NCBI RefSeq assembly: GCF_016863495.1
Contig: NZ_BOOZ01000006.1
Coordinates: 62,001 to 126,000, forward strand
DNA: 64,000 nucleotides
Source of the DNA: Micromonospora andamanensis
Lineage (GTDB): Bacteria; Actinomycetota; Actinomycetes; Mycobacteriales; Micromonosporaceae
Reading direction: 5' to 3'
The notes beneath the pieces are model-generated. The model did no database searches, was not told the DNA's origin, and saw only the letters and a list, made by a program, of their open reading frames with translations. Position 1 is the stretch's first letter, and every line of letters starts with the position of its first letter. This document shows, in pieces, positions 46,425 to 54,467 of the stretch. The translations under genes were made by a program, and so were the position numbers.

Positions 46425-47774
46425 TCAGGTCCCGTCCGTGGGCAGCCAGACCGTGAAGGTGCTGCCCCGACCCGGCTCGCTTGCCAGGTCGAGAGTGCCG
46501 CCGAGCAGGTTCACCAGCCGTCGGGCGTACGGCAGACCGAGGCCGGTGCCGCCGACCCGGGCGGGGCCGGGCGCCTGGTAGAACTCCTCGAAGACCCGAT
46601 CGTGCAGCTCAGATGGGATGCCGGGACCGGTGTCGGTGACGGTGAGCCGCCACCCGTCGTCGTGCCGCTCGGCCCGCAGCCGGACCTCGCCCCGGGAGGT
46701 AAATTTGAGCCCGTTGTGCAGCAGGTTACGCAGCACCTGGGCGAGCAGCACCTCGTCGGTACGTACCGTGGCTGGGCTGGCCGGTTCCTCCACCACCAGT
46801 TCCACCTCCTCGGCGGCGGGCAGCGCCCGCAGCGTGCCGCGCAGTTGGCCGAAGACAGCCCGCAGGTCCACCTCGGCCCACTCCGGCTCGATCCGGCCCG
46901 ACTCCGCCTTGGCCAGGTCGAGCAGCTCGTTCACCAGCGCGAGCAGATCCGACGCCGAGGAGCGGATCAGCCCGACCTGACGTTCCTGCTCCGTGGTGAG
47001 CGGGTCGGACGCGGAATCGCCGAGCAGGCGGGCCAATCCGATGATCGCGGTCACCGGTGCCCGCAGCTCGTGGCTGACGTTGGCCAGGAAGCGGCTCTTG
47101 GACTCGCTCGCCGCGCGTAGCTGCGCCGACTTCTCGTCCAACTCCGCGTAGAGGGCCACCACGCCCTGGTTGGTCGCCTCCAACTCGTCGGTGAGCTGCT
47201 GGTAGAGCGCCATCACACCGCGGTTGGTCTGCTCCAGCTCCTCGTTGAGCCGGGCCAGCTCGTCGCGCTGGTTGCGTACCTCGTCCAAAGCGTTGATCAA
47301 TTGAAGGTTCTGCGTGGCGAGTTCCTCCTCGGCGGTACCCGGGGCGCTCTCGCCGAGCTGGGCACGCAGCTCCGCCAGACGCTCGGTGGTGAGCGCCCGG
47401 GCGGTGGCCGGAACCCGTCGGGACATCCTGACGACCGTAACCTGCTCAACTGTCAGCACGGTCAATGTGTCCACCAGGCGTGCCACCGCACCGGACTCCG
47501 GCTCGTACCGCCCACCTGGCAGGGGCGCCACCGGCGTGAGGTCGACCCGCAGGTGGGAACGTCCGTCAGGTGAGTCGGCCACGGCGAACACCACGTCGGC
47601 CCCGCCGGCCGCCCGCAGTAGGTCACGGGCCACCTCGCTGAGCGCGGTGGCGATCCGGACCTGGTCCTGATGCTCCAGTCCGACGGCTGCGGCGGCCTCC
47701 CGGCCCCGCTGGCGGAGCACGAAGATGTCCTGCTCCACCCGAAGCGCCATCTGGAGCAGCGGCGTGGTGGTCAT
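46425..47774 (-). CDS. soluble sensor histidine kinase with coiled coil
   Basis: This encodes 449 residues and no membrane helix. The N-terminal 130 residues resemble a degenerate RsbT/HATPase-like fold (ALRVEQDIFVLRQRGREAA, ALSEVARDLLRAAGG). A coiled coil follows (about 140-210), then HisKA (LANVSHELRAPVTAIIGL) and HATPase_c (NGLKFTS, DTGPGI, GGTGLGLPYARR). Its probable partner is the receiver of the next gene, 1 nt away. The start ATG overlaps the upstream stop (ATGA). A degenerate RsbT-like module could tie the kinase to the stressosome. Confidence 0.92.
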   Translation of the reverse strand: MTTTPLLQMALRVEQDIFVLRQRGREAAAAVGLEHQDQVRIATALSEVARDLLRAAGGADVVFAVADSPDGRSHLRVDLTPVAPLPGGRYEPESGAVARLVDTLTVLTVEQVTVVRMSRRVPATARALTTERLAELRAQLGESAPGTAEEELATQNLQLINALDEVRNQRDELARLNEELEQTNRGVMALYQQLTDELEATNQGVVALYAELDEKSAQLRAASESKSRFLANVSHELRAPVTAIIGLARLLGDSASDPLTTEQERQVGLIRSSASDLLALVNELLDLAKAESGRIEPEWAEVDLRAVFGQLRGTLRALPAAEEVELVVEEPASPATVRTDEVLLAQVLRNLLHNGLKFTSRGEVRLRAERHDDGWRLTVTDTGPGIPSELHDRVFEEFYQAPGPARVGGTGLGLPYARRLVNLLGGTLDLASEPGRGSTFTVWLPTDGT

Positions 47775-48793
47775 GACCAGGACCTCGCCACCAGCACCCC
47801 GGCGTCGTCGCGCCGGATGCCGGCGTCGCGCAGCAGGGTGGCGGCCACCACCAGCGGTTCCCGCCCGGCCAGACCCGGGTAGTCGGTGAGCTGCCACCTG
47901 TCGACCACGCCGTCGGTGTGCATGACCAACAGGCTGCCGGCCTCGAACGGATAGTCGTACTGCCTGATCACCGGCCGCTGGTGCCCGGCGATGCCGGGCA
48001 GGGAGACCAGGCCACGACGCCCACCGTCACCGGTGGCCACGACGCCTGTGATGTTGCCCAGCCCGGCGTAGCGCAGCACGCCGGCGGCCGGATCCGGCTC
48101 GGCCACGGCGAGGGCCGCACCACGGGTGTGGGACATCGCCCGGTGCAGGTGACCCACCACCTCCGCCGGCGACGCCGCCGGGGCGTCCCGGAAGGCGGTG
48201 AGTGCGGCGTCGGTGGCGGCGGCGGCCAGCGGCCCGTGCCCCAGACCGTCGGTGACCATCACCTGGCGGCGGTCGCCCACAGTACGGGAGGCGTAACCGT
48301 CCCCGCTTACCGTCTCCCCGGTCAACGGCCGGGTCAGGCCGCCGACCCAGGACGCTCCGGTGTCCGGTTCGGCGAAGACCCGCACGGCGATGACCGTCCC
48401 CCGACCCGGCCGCGAGTACGCGTCGAACCAGCTCGCCTGCCGGACGATCGCGCCCAGACCGATGCCGAGGGTGCCGGCGGTGGAGTGCCCGTCGCGGGCG
48501 GAGTCGGCAAGGTCGACCATGCCCGGACCGGTGTCGATCGCGATCATCTCCACCCCGGCGTCCACCTCGCGGCGTACCGGCCGGAGCAGCAGCAGCCCGT
48601 CGTCGGCGTGCTTGATGAGGTTGCTTGTCAGCTCGGCGGCGACGATGGCCAGGTCGGCGATCCGCCCGGCGGGCAGGCCCAACTGGTTGCCAATCCGCTC
48701 GGCGGCCCGCCGCACGGCGCTGCCGGTGCTGCCGTTCTCCACCCGGAACCAGGCGCCCCGGTCAGTGACCGGTTCGGCGGTCACCGGGACCAC
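47771..48793 (-). CDS. RsbT-like ATPase fused to SpoIIE phosphatase (RsbX-like)
   Basis: This encodes 340 residues. The N-terminal HATPase (about 10-140) has N-box ELTSNLIKHA, DTGPGM and LGIGLGAI; the C-terminal PP2C domain (about 150-338) has MVTDGLGHGPLAA and MHTDGVVDRW. RsbX resets stressosomes by removing phosphate from RsbR and RsbS; this fusion sits where RsbX is expected, directly after rsbT. Its start overlaps rsbT by 13 nt. Whether the ATPase part is an active kinase is unknown. Confidence 0.9.
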   Translation of the reverse strand: MVPVTAEPVTDRGAWFRVENGSTGSAVRRAAERIGNQLGLPAGRIADLAIVAAELTSNLIKHADDGLLLLRPVRREVDAGVEMIAIDTGPGMVDLADSARDGHSTAGTLGIGLGAIVRQASWFDAYSRPGRGTVIAVRVFAEPDTGASWVGGLTRPLTGETVSGDGYASRTVGDRRQVMVTDGLGHGPLAAAATDAALTAFRDAPAASPAEVVGHLHRAMSHTRGAALAVAEPDPAAGVLRYAGLGNITGVVATGDGGRRGLVSLPGIAGHQRPVIRQYDYPFEAGSLLVMHTDGVVDRWQLTDYPGLAGREPLVVAATLLRDAGIRRDDAGVLVARSWS

Positions 48794-49200
48794 TTGGTGA
48801 TCGTGATCCGGGTGCCCTGGCCTGGCGCGGTCTGAATGTCGAACTCGTCAACCAGCCGGCGGGCGCCGCTGAGGCCGAGGCCGAGGCCGCCACCCGTGGT
48901 GTACCCGTCGGTCAGCGCGAGATCCAGGTCGGCGATGCCGGGCCCGGTGTCGGCGAAGACGATCCTGATGCCGGGTCGTCGACCGTTGTCGACGGCGGCC
49001 ACCTCGACCGTCCCGCCGCCGCCGTAGACGAGGGTGTTGCGGGCGAGTTCGCTGGCCGCGGTGACCACCTTGGTCTGGTCGACCAGGGAGAGCCGGACCG
49101 CCACGGCCACGGTACGCACCAACTGGCGGACGCGTACGACATCCTCGTCGCTGCCCACCGTCTGTGCCTGAGGGCGGCCCAGGTCGACCCCGCTCGTCAT
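48781..49200 (-). CDS. rsbT: anti-sigma regulatory serine kinase RsbT
   Basis: This 139-residue GHKL kinase has N-box ELARNTLVYGGGG, G1 DTGPGIADLD and GLGLGLSGARRLVDEF. RsbT phosphorylates RsbS and RsbR in the stressosome and, once released, activates an RsbU-type phosphatase. Order rsbR-rsbS-rsbT with 4-nt overlaps matches Bacillus and other stressosome operons. The fused protein downstream and the RsbU-like phosphatase at 44888 complete the circuit. Confidence 0.95.
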   Translation of the reverse strand: MTSGVDLGRPQAQTVGSDEDVVRVRQLVRTVAVAVRLSLVDQTKVVTAASELARNTLVYGGGGTVEVAAVDNGRRPGIRIVFADTGPGIADLDLALTDGYTTGGGLGLGLSGARRLVDEFDIQTAPGQGTRITITKWSR

Positions 49201-49610
49201 GGTGACGCCGTCGGCTCTGGGACCGGATCGTCGTCCGGCTCGTCGCGATCGTCGGCCCGGTCAATCGCGATGAGTTCCATCCCCCGCTCGACGTTCAGCG
49301 CGGTCCGGATGCCGTTGAGCGACAGACCCAGCTCGACAAGGGTGATGGCGACGGCCGGGCGCATCCCCACGACCACCGTCTCGGCGTCGAGCACCCGGGA
49401 GATCGAGGCGATTGTGGAGAGCATCCGCCCGACGAACGAGTCGACGATGTCCAGCGCGGTGATGTCGATGATCACGCCGTGACAGCCGGTCGCGACGATC
49501 CGCTCGGCCAGGTCCTCCTGGAGCGCGACAGCCGTCTGGTCGGACATGTCGACCTGGATGGAGACCAGCAGGATGTCGCCGATCTTGAGGATCGGCACCC
49601 GCTCCATCAC
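49197..49610 (-). CDS. rsbS: stressosome scaffold STAS protein RsbS
   Basis: This encodes 137 residues: a single STAS domain (1-115) with LLVSIQVDMSDQTAVALQEDL and the phosphorylation Ser in DIVDSFVGR, as in RsbS. A 20-residue Asp/Pro-rich tail is extra. It overlaps rsbR and rsbT by 4 nt on each side. RsbS holds RsbT in the stressosome until phosphorylated. Confidence 0.95.
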   Translation of the reverse strand: MMERVPILKIGDILLVSIQVDMSDQTAVALQEDLAERIVATGCHGVIIDITALDIVDSFVGRMLSTIASISRVLDAETVVVGMRPAVAITLVELGLSLNGIRTALNVERGMELIAIDRADDRDEPDDDPVPEPTASP

Positions 49611-50467
49611 GCCTCCCGACGCGGCTGGCGGCGGGAGGTCTCGACCCCGGTGAGCCGCAGCACGTGTCGCAGCGCGTCGGCGAGACTCGCCTTGGTGGCG
49701 ATGTCACCGAACTCGATGCCGAGCGCCACGATCGTCTGCGCGATCTGCGGCCGGATGCCGGAGATGATGCAGTCGGCGCCCATCAGTCGGGCGGCCACCA
49801 CTGTCTTCAGGATGTGCTGGGCCACCTGCGTGTCCACCGCCGGCACGCCGGTGATGTCGATGATCGCGTACGGCGAGCCGGTGTCGACCAGGGTCTGCAA
49901 CAGCCGTTCCATCACGACCTGGGCACGGGCCGAGTCGAGCGTGCCGACAAGCGGCACCGCCACCACGCTCTCCCAGAGCTTGACCACCGGGGTGGAAAGC
50001 TCAAGCAGTTGCTCGGCCTGGTCGGCGATCAGGCTCTCCCGGGTGCGGACGAAGGTCTCGAAGGTGAACAGGCCCATCTGGTCGACGAGCGCGGAGAAGG
50101 CGACGTAGTCACGCAGCGTCGCGACGCTCTGGTCGTTGTCCAGCGCGGTGAGCAGCGCTTCCTTGAGGGCGAACACGCCGGTGGCGGTCTCGGTGGCGGA
50201 GAAGCCCTGCCGGGCCTGCCCACGGGAGAAGTCGGCGAGCACGGCCCGCAGCTCGGTGGCATCCTCGGCGTTCAGGTCGACAGCGCCCTTGCTGAGGGCG
50301 TCGACCAGGGCGCGGTGCAACTCCTGCACCTGCCGGACCAGCTCGGCCTGGCTGAGCCGGCCCCGCAACTGCCCGGCGATGATCTCAGTCCACCGCTGGG
50401 TGACCTGCTCCGACCGGCTGGCCAGCAGCTCACCCAACCGGCCGCTCTCGTCAGCGCTGAGCGCCAT
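49607..50467 (-). CDS. rsbR: stressosome sensor RsbR
   Basis: This encodes 286 residues. The N-terminal helical, RsbR/globin-like sensor domain (about 1-150; RWTEIIAGQLRGRL, RDYVAFSALVDQMGLFTFE) is followed by a linker and a C-terminal STAS domain (about 160-275) with Thr in DITGVPAVDT and a second in SGIRPQIAQT, the two phosphorylation sites of RsbR. The N-terminal domain would form the turret that senses stress; its ligand is unknown. It is the first gene of the operon; AGGGGG precedes the ATG. Confidence 0.95.
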   Translation of the reverse strand: MALSADESGRLGELLASRSEQVTQRWTEIIAGQLRGRLSQAELVRQVQELHRALVDALSKGAVDLNAEDATELRAVLADFSRGQARQGFSATETATGVFALKEALLTALDNDQSVATLRDYVAFSALVDQMGLFTFETFVRTRESLIADQAEQLLELSTPVVKLWESVVAVPLVGTLDSARAQVVMERLLQTLVDTGSPYAIIDITGVPAVDTQVAQHILKTVVAARLMGADCIISGIRPQIAQTIVALGIEFGDIATKASLADALRHVLRLTGVETSRRQPRREA

Positions 50468-50631
50468 GGCAATACCCCCTAGACCTGGACCGGCCGGACT
50501 CTATCACCGGGGTCCGACGAACTACTTGTCGCAGAGCAACCGAATGACGATGGACACCTGATCCTGCTCCCGTTCTGCGTACGGCGGCCCGGGTGGGATA
50601 CCGTTCCACCGATAAACAGGAGGTCTGGCGA

Positions 50632-50988
50632 ATGTCCTTGACGGTGCACACGGAACAGCACGGTGACGTGGTCGTCGTGTCGGTCGCTGGCGAGCTGGAC
50701 ATGGCCACCGCACCGCAGTTGCAGGACCAGATCACCGACCTGCTCGACAAGGGGCGCAGTCGCCTCGTGTTCGACCTGTCGGACGTCTCGTTCTGCGACT
50801 CTACCGGTCTGTCGGTGTTCGTCCGCGCGAAGAACAGCTGCGACGAGGCCGGCGGAGTGGTCCGCCTCGCCGCTCCGCAGCGTGGCGTGCTGCGGATCCT
50901 GGAGGTGAGTGGCCTGGTCGAGGTGCTGCACACCTATCCCACAGTCGAGCAGGCGGTCGCCGGCGATCCGACGCCGGCCTCCTCCTGA
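50632..50988 (+). CDS. RsbV-like STAS anti-sigma antagonist
   Basis: This 118-residue SpoIIAA/RsbV-like STAS domain contains VVVSVAGELDMATA, then FDLSDVSFCDSTGLSVFV (phospho-Ser in CDSTG). A near-perfect AGGAGGT precedes the ATG. It diverges from the rsbRST operon and is its natural downstream target: dephosphorylated by the RsbU-like enzyme it would bind an anti-sigma factor. GGGATA 38 nt upstream of the start, with GCGT 14 nt before that, resembles a SigB-class promoter (weak evidence). Confidence 0.93.
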   Translation: MSLTVHTEQHGDVVVVSVAGELDMATAPQLQDQITDLLDKGRSRLVFDLSDVSFCDSTGLSVFVRAKNSCDEAGGVVRLAAPQRGVLRILEVSGLVEVLHTYPTVEQAVAGDPTPASS

Positions 50989-50998
50989 CCCCGACGCC

Positions 50999-52315
50999 TC
51001 AACGCTCGTCCTCGATGTAGCGGGGGCGAGCGATAAGCATGCCCGCACCGGTCTGCACGGCCAAGGCGGCGAGCAGGAAACCGATAGGCGCCAACCATCC
51101 CCCGGTCGCGTCGTAGAGGATCCCGACCAGCAGCGGCCCCAGCGCCGCGATGACGTAACCGGTGCTCTGCGCGAAGGCCGAGAGCGCGACAGTGCCGTCG
51201 GCGGTGCGGGCCCGCAGCCCGATGGTGGCCAGGATGAGCGGGAACGCGCCCTGCCCGAACGCCAGCAGCACCACCCACAGCACCGCCCCGCCGCGCGGCG
51301 CGAACGCCAGCCCCAGGTACGCCAGGCTGGAGGCAGTGGTCAGCGCGAAGATCAGCGGCCGTAGGCTGCCCATCCGGCCGGCAAGCGTCGGCATCAGCAG
51401 CGCGATGGGCACCCCGAGCGCGGTCACCCCGGCGAGCAGCAGCCCGGCGTCCTGCGGGCGGAAACCCGAGTCCCGGAACAGCTGGGCCAACCAGCCCATG
51501 ATCGCGTACCCGCTCAGCGACTGCGCCCCGAAGTAGACGGCCATCGCCCAACCGAGCCGGGTACGTCCCGGCCGCACCCGCGACCGGGCGGCGGTGCCGT
51601 TGCGCCGTGCGGCGGTGCGACCGCGCAGGGCCGCCGGCAGCCACGGAAGCACGGCCACCGCCGCCATTGCCGCCCAGACACCAAGTCCGGCCCGCCAACT
51701 GCCGAAGGCGTGCGCCACCGGCACCGCGGCGGCGGCGGCCACCGTCGTGCCCACCGTCAGCGCCATCGTGTACGCCCCGGTGACCAGCCCGGTGCGGTGC
51801 GGGAAGTGCTGCTTGACAAGCATCGGCAGGAGGATGTTCGCCACCGCGATCCCGGCCAGCGCGAGCGCGCTGGTGACCAGGAACACCGCTGCGGAACCGG
51901 TGACCACCCGCAGCACCTGCCCGACGGTGAGGGCCAGCATCGCCAGCACCAGCAGCCTGGCCGGGGAGAACCGACGGACCAGCCACGGAGTGGCCGCCCC
52001 GAGCCCGGCGAACGCGATTGTGGGCAGGGTGGTGACGAAGCCGGCCATCGTCCCGGAGAGGGCAAGGCCGACGCGTACCTCGTCGAGCAGCGCGCCGAGG
52101 CTGGTGACGGCGGCGCGCAGGTTGAGCGCCACCAGCAGCATCCCGGCCAGCACCAGCCACCCGGCGTTGGTGCGGGAGGCGGTCGGAGCCGCGCCCCCGG
52201 CCGAACTGACCGCGCCCGGGAACCCCTCACCCGCTACACCTTCGACGGCCGGGCAGCCCTGGCCGGTGACCGGGTTCTTCGGGACGGCGGGGACCGCAGG
52301 GGGTGACGGGGGCAT
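50999..52315 (-). CDS. MFS transporter, CynX/NimT type
   Basis: This 438-residue major facilitator has twelve helices in two halves. The first helices carry LNLRAAVTSLGALLDEVRVGLALSGTMAGFVTTLPTIAFAG, typical of the CynX/NimT group (cyanate, 2-nitroimidazole and related transporters). The N-terminal 45 residues are Pro/Gly-rich. The divergent GntR gene, 50 nt away, likely controls it. The substrate is unknown. Confidence 0.9.
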   Translation of the reverse strand: MPPSPPAVPAVPKNPVTGQGCPAVEGVAGEGFPGAVSSAGGAAPTASRTNAGWLVLAGMLLVALNLRAAVTSLGALLDEVRVGLALSGTMAGFVTTLPTIAFAGLGAATPWLVRRFSPARLLVLAMLALTVGQVLRVVTGSAAVFLVTSALALAGIAVANILLPMLVKQHFPHRTGLVTGAYTMALTVGTTVAAAAAVPVAHAFGSWRAGLGVWAAMAAVAVLPWLPAALRGRTAARRNGTAARSRVRPGRTRLGWAMAVYFGAQSLSGYAIMGWLAQLFRDSGFRPQDAGLLLAGVTALGVPIALLMPTLAGRMGSLRPLIFALTTASSLAYLGLAFAPRGGAVLWVVLLAFGQGAFPLILATIGLRARTADGTVALSAFAQSTGYVIAALGPLLVGILYDATGGWLAPIGFLLAALAVQTGAGMLIARPRYIEDER

Positions 52316-52365
52316 GACCTCGAACCTACAATCATGGGATGAATTCCGGCGAGAGGTTGTAACGA

Positions 52366-53049
52366 GTGCCACCCGCAGCCGATTCCACCCCGGTGCCGCC
52401 ACGTGGCCGCCGGGTCCGGGAGACGATCGCCCAGCTCCGGCAGCGGATCATGGACGGCGAGTGGCCGGTGGGCGGTCGGATCCCGACCGAACCGCAACTG
52501 GTCGAGGCGCTCGGCGTGGGACGCAACACGCTGCGCGAGGCGGTCCGGGCGCTGGCCCACGCCGGGGTGCTGGAATGCCGTCAGGGCTCCGGCACCTACG
52601 TGCTCTCCACCGACGAACTCGCCCCGGTGGTGGCCCGCCGACTCACCGACGACCGGATGACCGAGGTGATCGAGGTACGCCGCGCCTTCGAGGTGGAGGC
52701 CGCGCGGCTCGCCGCGCGGCGGCGTACCTCCGAGGATCTGGCCGCCCTCGACGCCGCGCTGGCGACCCGCGAGGCGGCCTGGCGCGGCGGCCGGGTCGCC
52801 GAGTTCGTGGCCGCCGACGCCGCGCTGCACACCGCAGTGGTCGCGGCCGCGCACAACGCCATGCTCGCCGAGCTGTACGCCTCGGTCGGCACCGCGATGC
52901 GCAGTACCCTGACCCAGGCCATGGGCGAGGCGTTGACCCCGGAACGGCACGTCGACCACGCCCGGCTGGTGGCCGCGATCAGGGCCGGCGATCCGGAACT
53001 GGCCGCCCGGGAAGCCGGCGCTTTTCTGGAGCCCCCACCCGGGGCATAG
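52366..53049 (+). CDS. GntR family regulator, FCD type
   Basis: This encodes 227 residues. The N-terminal winged helix (RRVRETIAQLRQRIMDGEWPVGGRIPTEPQLVEALGVGRNTLREAVRAL) is followed by an FCD ligand domain (about 90-220) with metal-binding Asp and His residues (FVAADAALHTAVVAAAHN, RHVDHARLVAAI). Divergence from the MFS gene implies a regulator-transporter pair. The short spacer contains TACAA and TTGTA arms that could be its operator. The start is a GTG at 52366. Confidence 0.93.
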   Translation: MPPAADSTPVPPRGRRVRETIAQLRQRIMDGEWPVGGRIPTEPQLVEALGVGRNTLREAVRALAHAGVLECRQGSGTYVLSTDELAPVVARRLTDDRMTEVIEVRRAFEVEAARLAARRRTSEDLAALDAALATREAAWRGGRVAEFVAADAALHTAVVAAAHNAMLAELYASVGTAMRSTLTQAMGEALTPERHVDHARLVAAIRAGDPELAAREAGAFLEPPPGA

Positions 53050-53087
53050 GTTGTCCCCGACGGAAACGGGACACCTCGGGAGTACGG

Positions 53088-53561
53088 ATGCTCAAGGGCT
53101 TCAAAGACTTCATCATGCGCGGCAACGTCGTCGACCTCGCGGTCGGCGTCGTCATCGGTGCCGCCTTCACCGGCGTGGTCACCCAGCTCACCAAATCTTT
53201 CCTGGACCCACTGATCCGGGTCTTCGTGGTGCTGGTCACCGGCAGCGACAAGGGCATCGCCGGCACCGCGCCGGAGATCCGGGGCATCCCGTTCGACTGG
53301 GTCGCCTTCGTCAACGCGTTGATCACCTTCCTGCTCACCGCCGCCGCGCTGTACTTCCTCGTGGTCTACCCGATGAACCGGCTGGCGGAGCGGCGCAGGC
53401 GGGGCGAGGAGCCGCCGCCGGCCGCGCCGAGCGAGGAGGTCAAGCTGCTCACCGAGATCCGGGACGCGCTCGTCGCCGCCGGCCGGACCACCCCGGCGCA
53501 GCAGCGCGGAGCCCTGGACGACGTGCTCGGCCGACGGGACGAACCGCCTGCCGCGCGCTGA
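53088..53561 (+). CDS. mscL: large-conductance mechanosensitive channel MscL
   Basis: This encodes 157 residues. The N-terminal helix and TM1 read MLKGFKDFIMRGNVVDLAVG, followed by VVIGAAFTGVVTQL; TM2 is FVNALITFLLTAAALYFLVVYPMN; a charged C-terminal helix follows (EEVKLLTEIRDALVAAG). It opens at high membrane tension and protects against osmotic downshock. GGGAG lies upstream of the ATG at 53088. A hairpin at 53581-53605 ends the transcript. Confidence 0.96.
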   Translation: MLKGFKDFIMRGNVVDLAVGVVIGAAFTGVVTQLTKSFLDPLIRVFVVLVTGSDKGIAGTAPEIRGIPFDWVAFVNALITFLLTAAALYFLVVYPMNRLAERRRRGEEPPPAAPSEEVKLLTEIRDALVAAGRTTPAQQRGALDDVLGRRDEPPAAR

Positions 53562-53580
53562 ATCCGGCACCCGCACATCG

Positions 53581-53605
53581 GCCCCTGTGGGAATCCCGCA
53601 GGGGC
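53581..53605 (+). terminator. hairpin terminator of mscL
   Basis: GCCCCTGTGGG (53581-53591) pairs with CCCGCAGGGGC (53595-53605), with one G-T wobble and an AAT loop, 20 nt after the mscL stop. There is no T run, as is usual in high-GC actinobacteria. Confidence 0.7.
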
Positions 53606-53614
53606 CGGCTCGTG

Positions 53615-53630
53615 TCGAACAAATGTTCGA
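53615..53630 (+). promoter_or_regulatory. perfect LexA/SOS box
   Basis: TCGAACAAATGTTCGA matches the actinobacterial LexA site TCGAAC-N4-GTTCGA exactly. TAGAGT at 53631-53636 follows at once and can act as a -10, placing the transcript start at or next to the ATG at 53644 (leaderless). LexA bound here would block the promoter of the small gene. Confidence 0.85.
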
Positions 53631-53643
53631 TAGAGTCCCCCGC

Positions 53644-53871
53644 ATGGAGCAGCGGAAACACTTGTGGAACGGGAAATGGGGGCGACTGGCCCGGCGGGAC
53701 GTCTTCCTCCGGACGGATGCCGACAGATGGTTCGTCGAGCAACGCGCCGGCGGCGCCGAGGGCATCTCCCGGTTCTACGAGTACGACACCGTCGAAGAGG
53801 CCGAGGACACCATCCGCGCGCTGCTCCAGGGCACCGACACCTGGCGCGAACTGACCCCCCGCCCCCACTGA
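53644..53871 (+). CDS. small SOS-controlled protein, unknown function
   Basis: This encodes 75 residues: MEQRKHLWNGKWGRLARRDV, then a beta-rich stretch FLRTDADRWFVEQRAG and a short acidic helix ending in WRELTPRPH. No family is recognised. The size, basic N-terminus and acidic C-terminus suggest a compact single-domain protein. The start ATG at 53644 lies 13 nt after the SOS box and no Shine-Dalgarno is visible, consistent with leaderless translation. DNA-damage induction is the strongest inference; the function could be in cell-division delay or repair. Confidence 0.75.
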   Translation: MEQRKHLWNGKWGRLARRDVFLRTDADRWFVEQRAGGAEGISRFYEYDTVEEAEDTIRALLQGTDTWRELTPRPH

Positions 53872-53872
53872 G

Positions 53873-53932
53873 GTTGATCAAGAAGTTCTGGTCGGGATCG
53901 GCGCGGATCCCGACCAGAACTTCTTGATCAAC
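53873..53932. terminator. perfect 27-bp hairpin, repeat family copy 3
   Basis: Arms 53873-53899 and 53906-53932 are perfectly complementary (starting GTTGATCAAGAAGTTCTGG) with a 6-nt loop GGCGCG. C-rich bases precede and a G-rich tract (53934-53980) follows. It starts right after the stop of the SOS-box gene and would terminate it. Confidence 0.8.
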
Positions 53933-53991
53933 GGGGCCTGACGGTGGGGTGGGGGCGTTTAGGGAAGGGGGAGGGCGGGAACCGCGCGGGG

Positions 53992-54369
53992 ATGGAGCAG
54001 CAGGGCATCGATCAGCGGACAACCCTCTCGCAGGTCACCACAGGCATGCGGGTGGTCGACTCGGCCGGCCTCGACGTGGGCACCGTGGACCTCGTCCAAC
54101 GCGGTGATCCGAACGCTGTGACAGTGCAGGGGGCACCGACCACCGACCCCGGCAGCAGCCTGGACGAACTTATCGAATCCGCAGCCGTGGAGGAGCCGGA
54201 CGTACCAGCGGACCTGGCAGCCCGGCTGCTGCGCACCGGCTACCTCAAGGTCTCCACCGACCTGGTCCCCACCGGTGCCGTCTACGTCCTGGCCGACCAG
54301 ATCTCCACAGTCACCCCCACCACAGTCACCCTCAACACCCCCGCCACCACCCTCCCCCCAGAAGCCTGA
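53992..54369 (+). CDS. PRC-barrel/DUF2171-like small protein
   Basis: This encodes 125 residues. The N-terminal half (TTGMRVVDSAGLDVGTVDLVQRGDPNAVTV) resembles a PRC-barrel or DUF2171-type beta-barrel; the second (LAARLLRTGYLKVSTD...YVLADQISTVTPTTVTL) may be another. Such proteins are often stress-related or RNA/ribosome associated, but the function is unknown. The C-terminus is Thr/Pro-rich. A GGGGA 1-5 nt before the ATG is a poor Shine-Dalgarno. It is enclosed by hairpin repeats on both sides. Confidence 0.75.
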   Translation: MEQQGIDQRTTLSQVTTGMRVVDSAGLDVGTVDLVQRGDPNAVTVQGAPTTDPGSSLDELIESAAVEEPDVPADLAARLLRTGYLKVSTDLVPTGAVYVLADQISTVTPTTVTLNTPATTLPPEA

Positions 54370-54412
54370 CCCCACCCCGGCCCGCCCCGGCCCCACCCCG
54401 GATCGCCTCGGC

Positions 54413-54467
54413 GATCATGAAGTTATTGCGGTGGGTAAGCGCTTGCCCCAGCAACAACTTCATGATC
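54413..54467. terminator. imperfect hairpin overlapping the LuxR gene end, repeat family copy 4
   Basis: Arms GATCATGAAGTTATTGCGG... (54413-54440) and 54441-54467 pair with a few mismatches and meet at AAGCGCTT with no loop. A C-rich tract lies to the left (54325-54410). The stop codon and last fifteen codons of the LuxR gene lie inside it. Confidence 0.65.

Noticed and set aside
51594..52365. Extension of the mscL frame far upstream through the MFS and GntR genes
   Set aside because: The ATG at 53088 with GGGAG begins the canonical MscL N-terminus; upstream sequence is a shadow of other genes.
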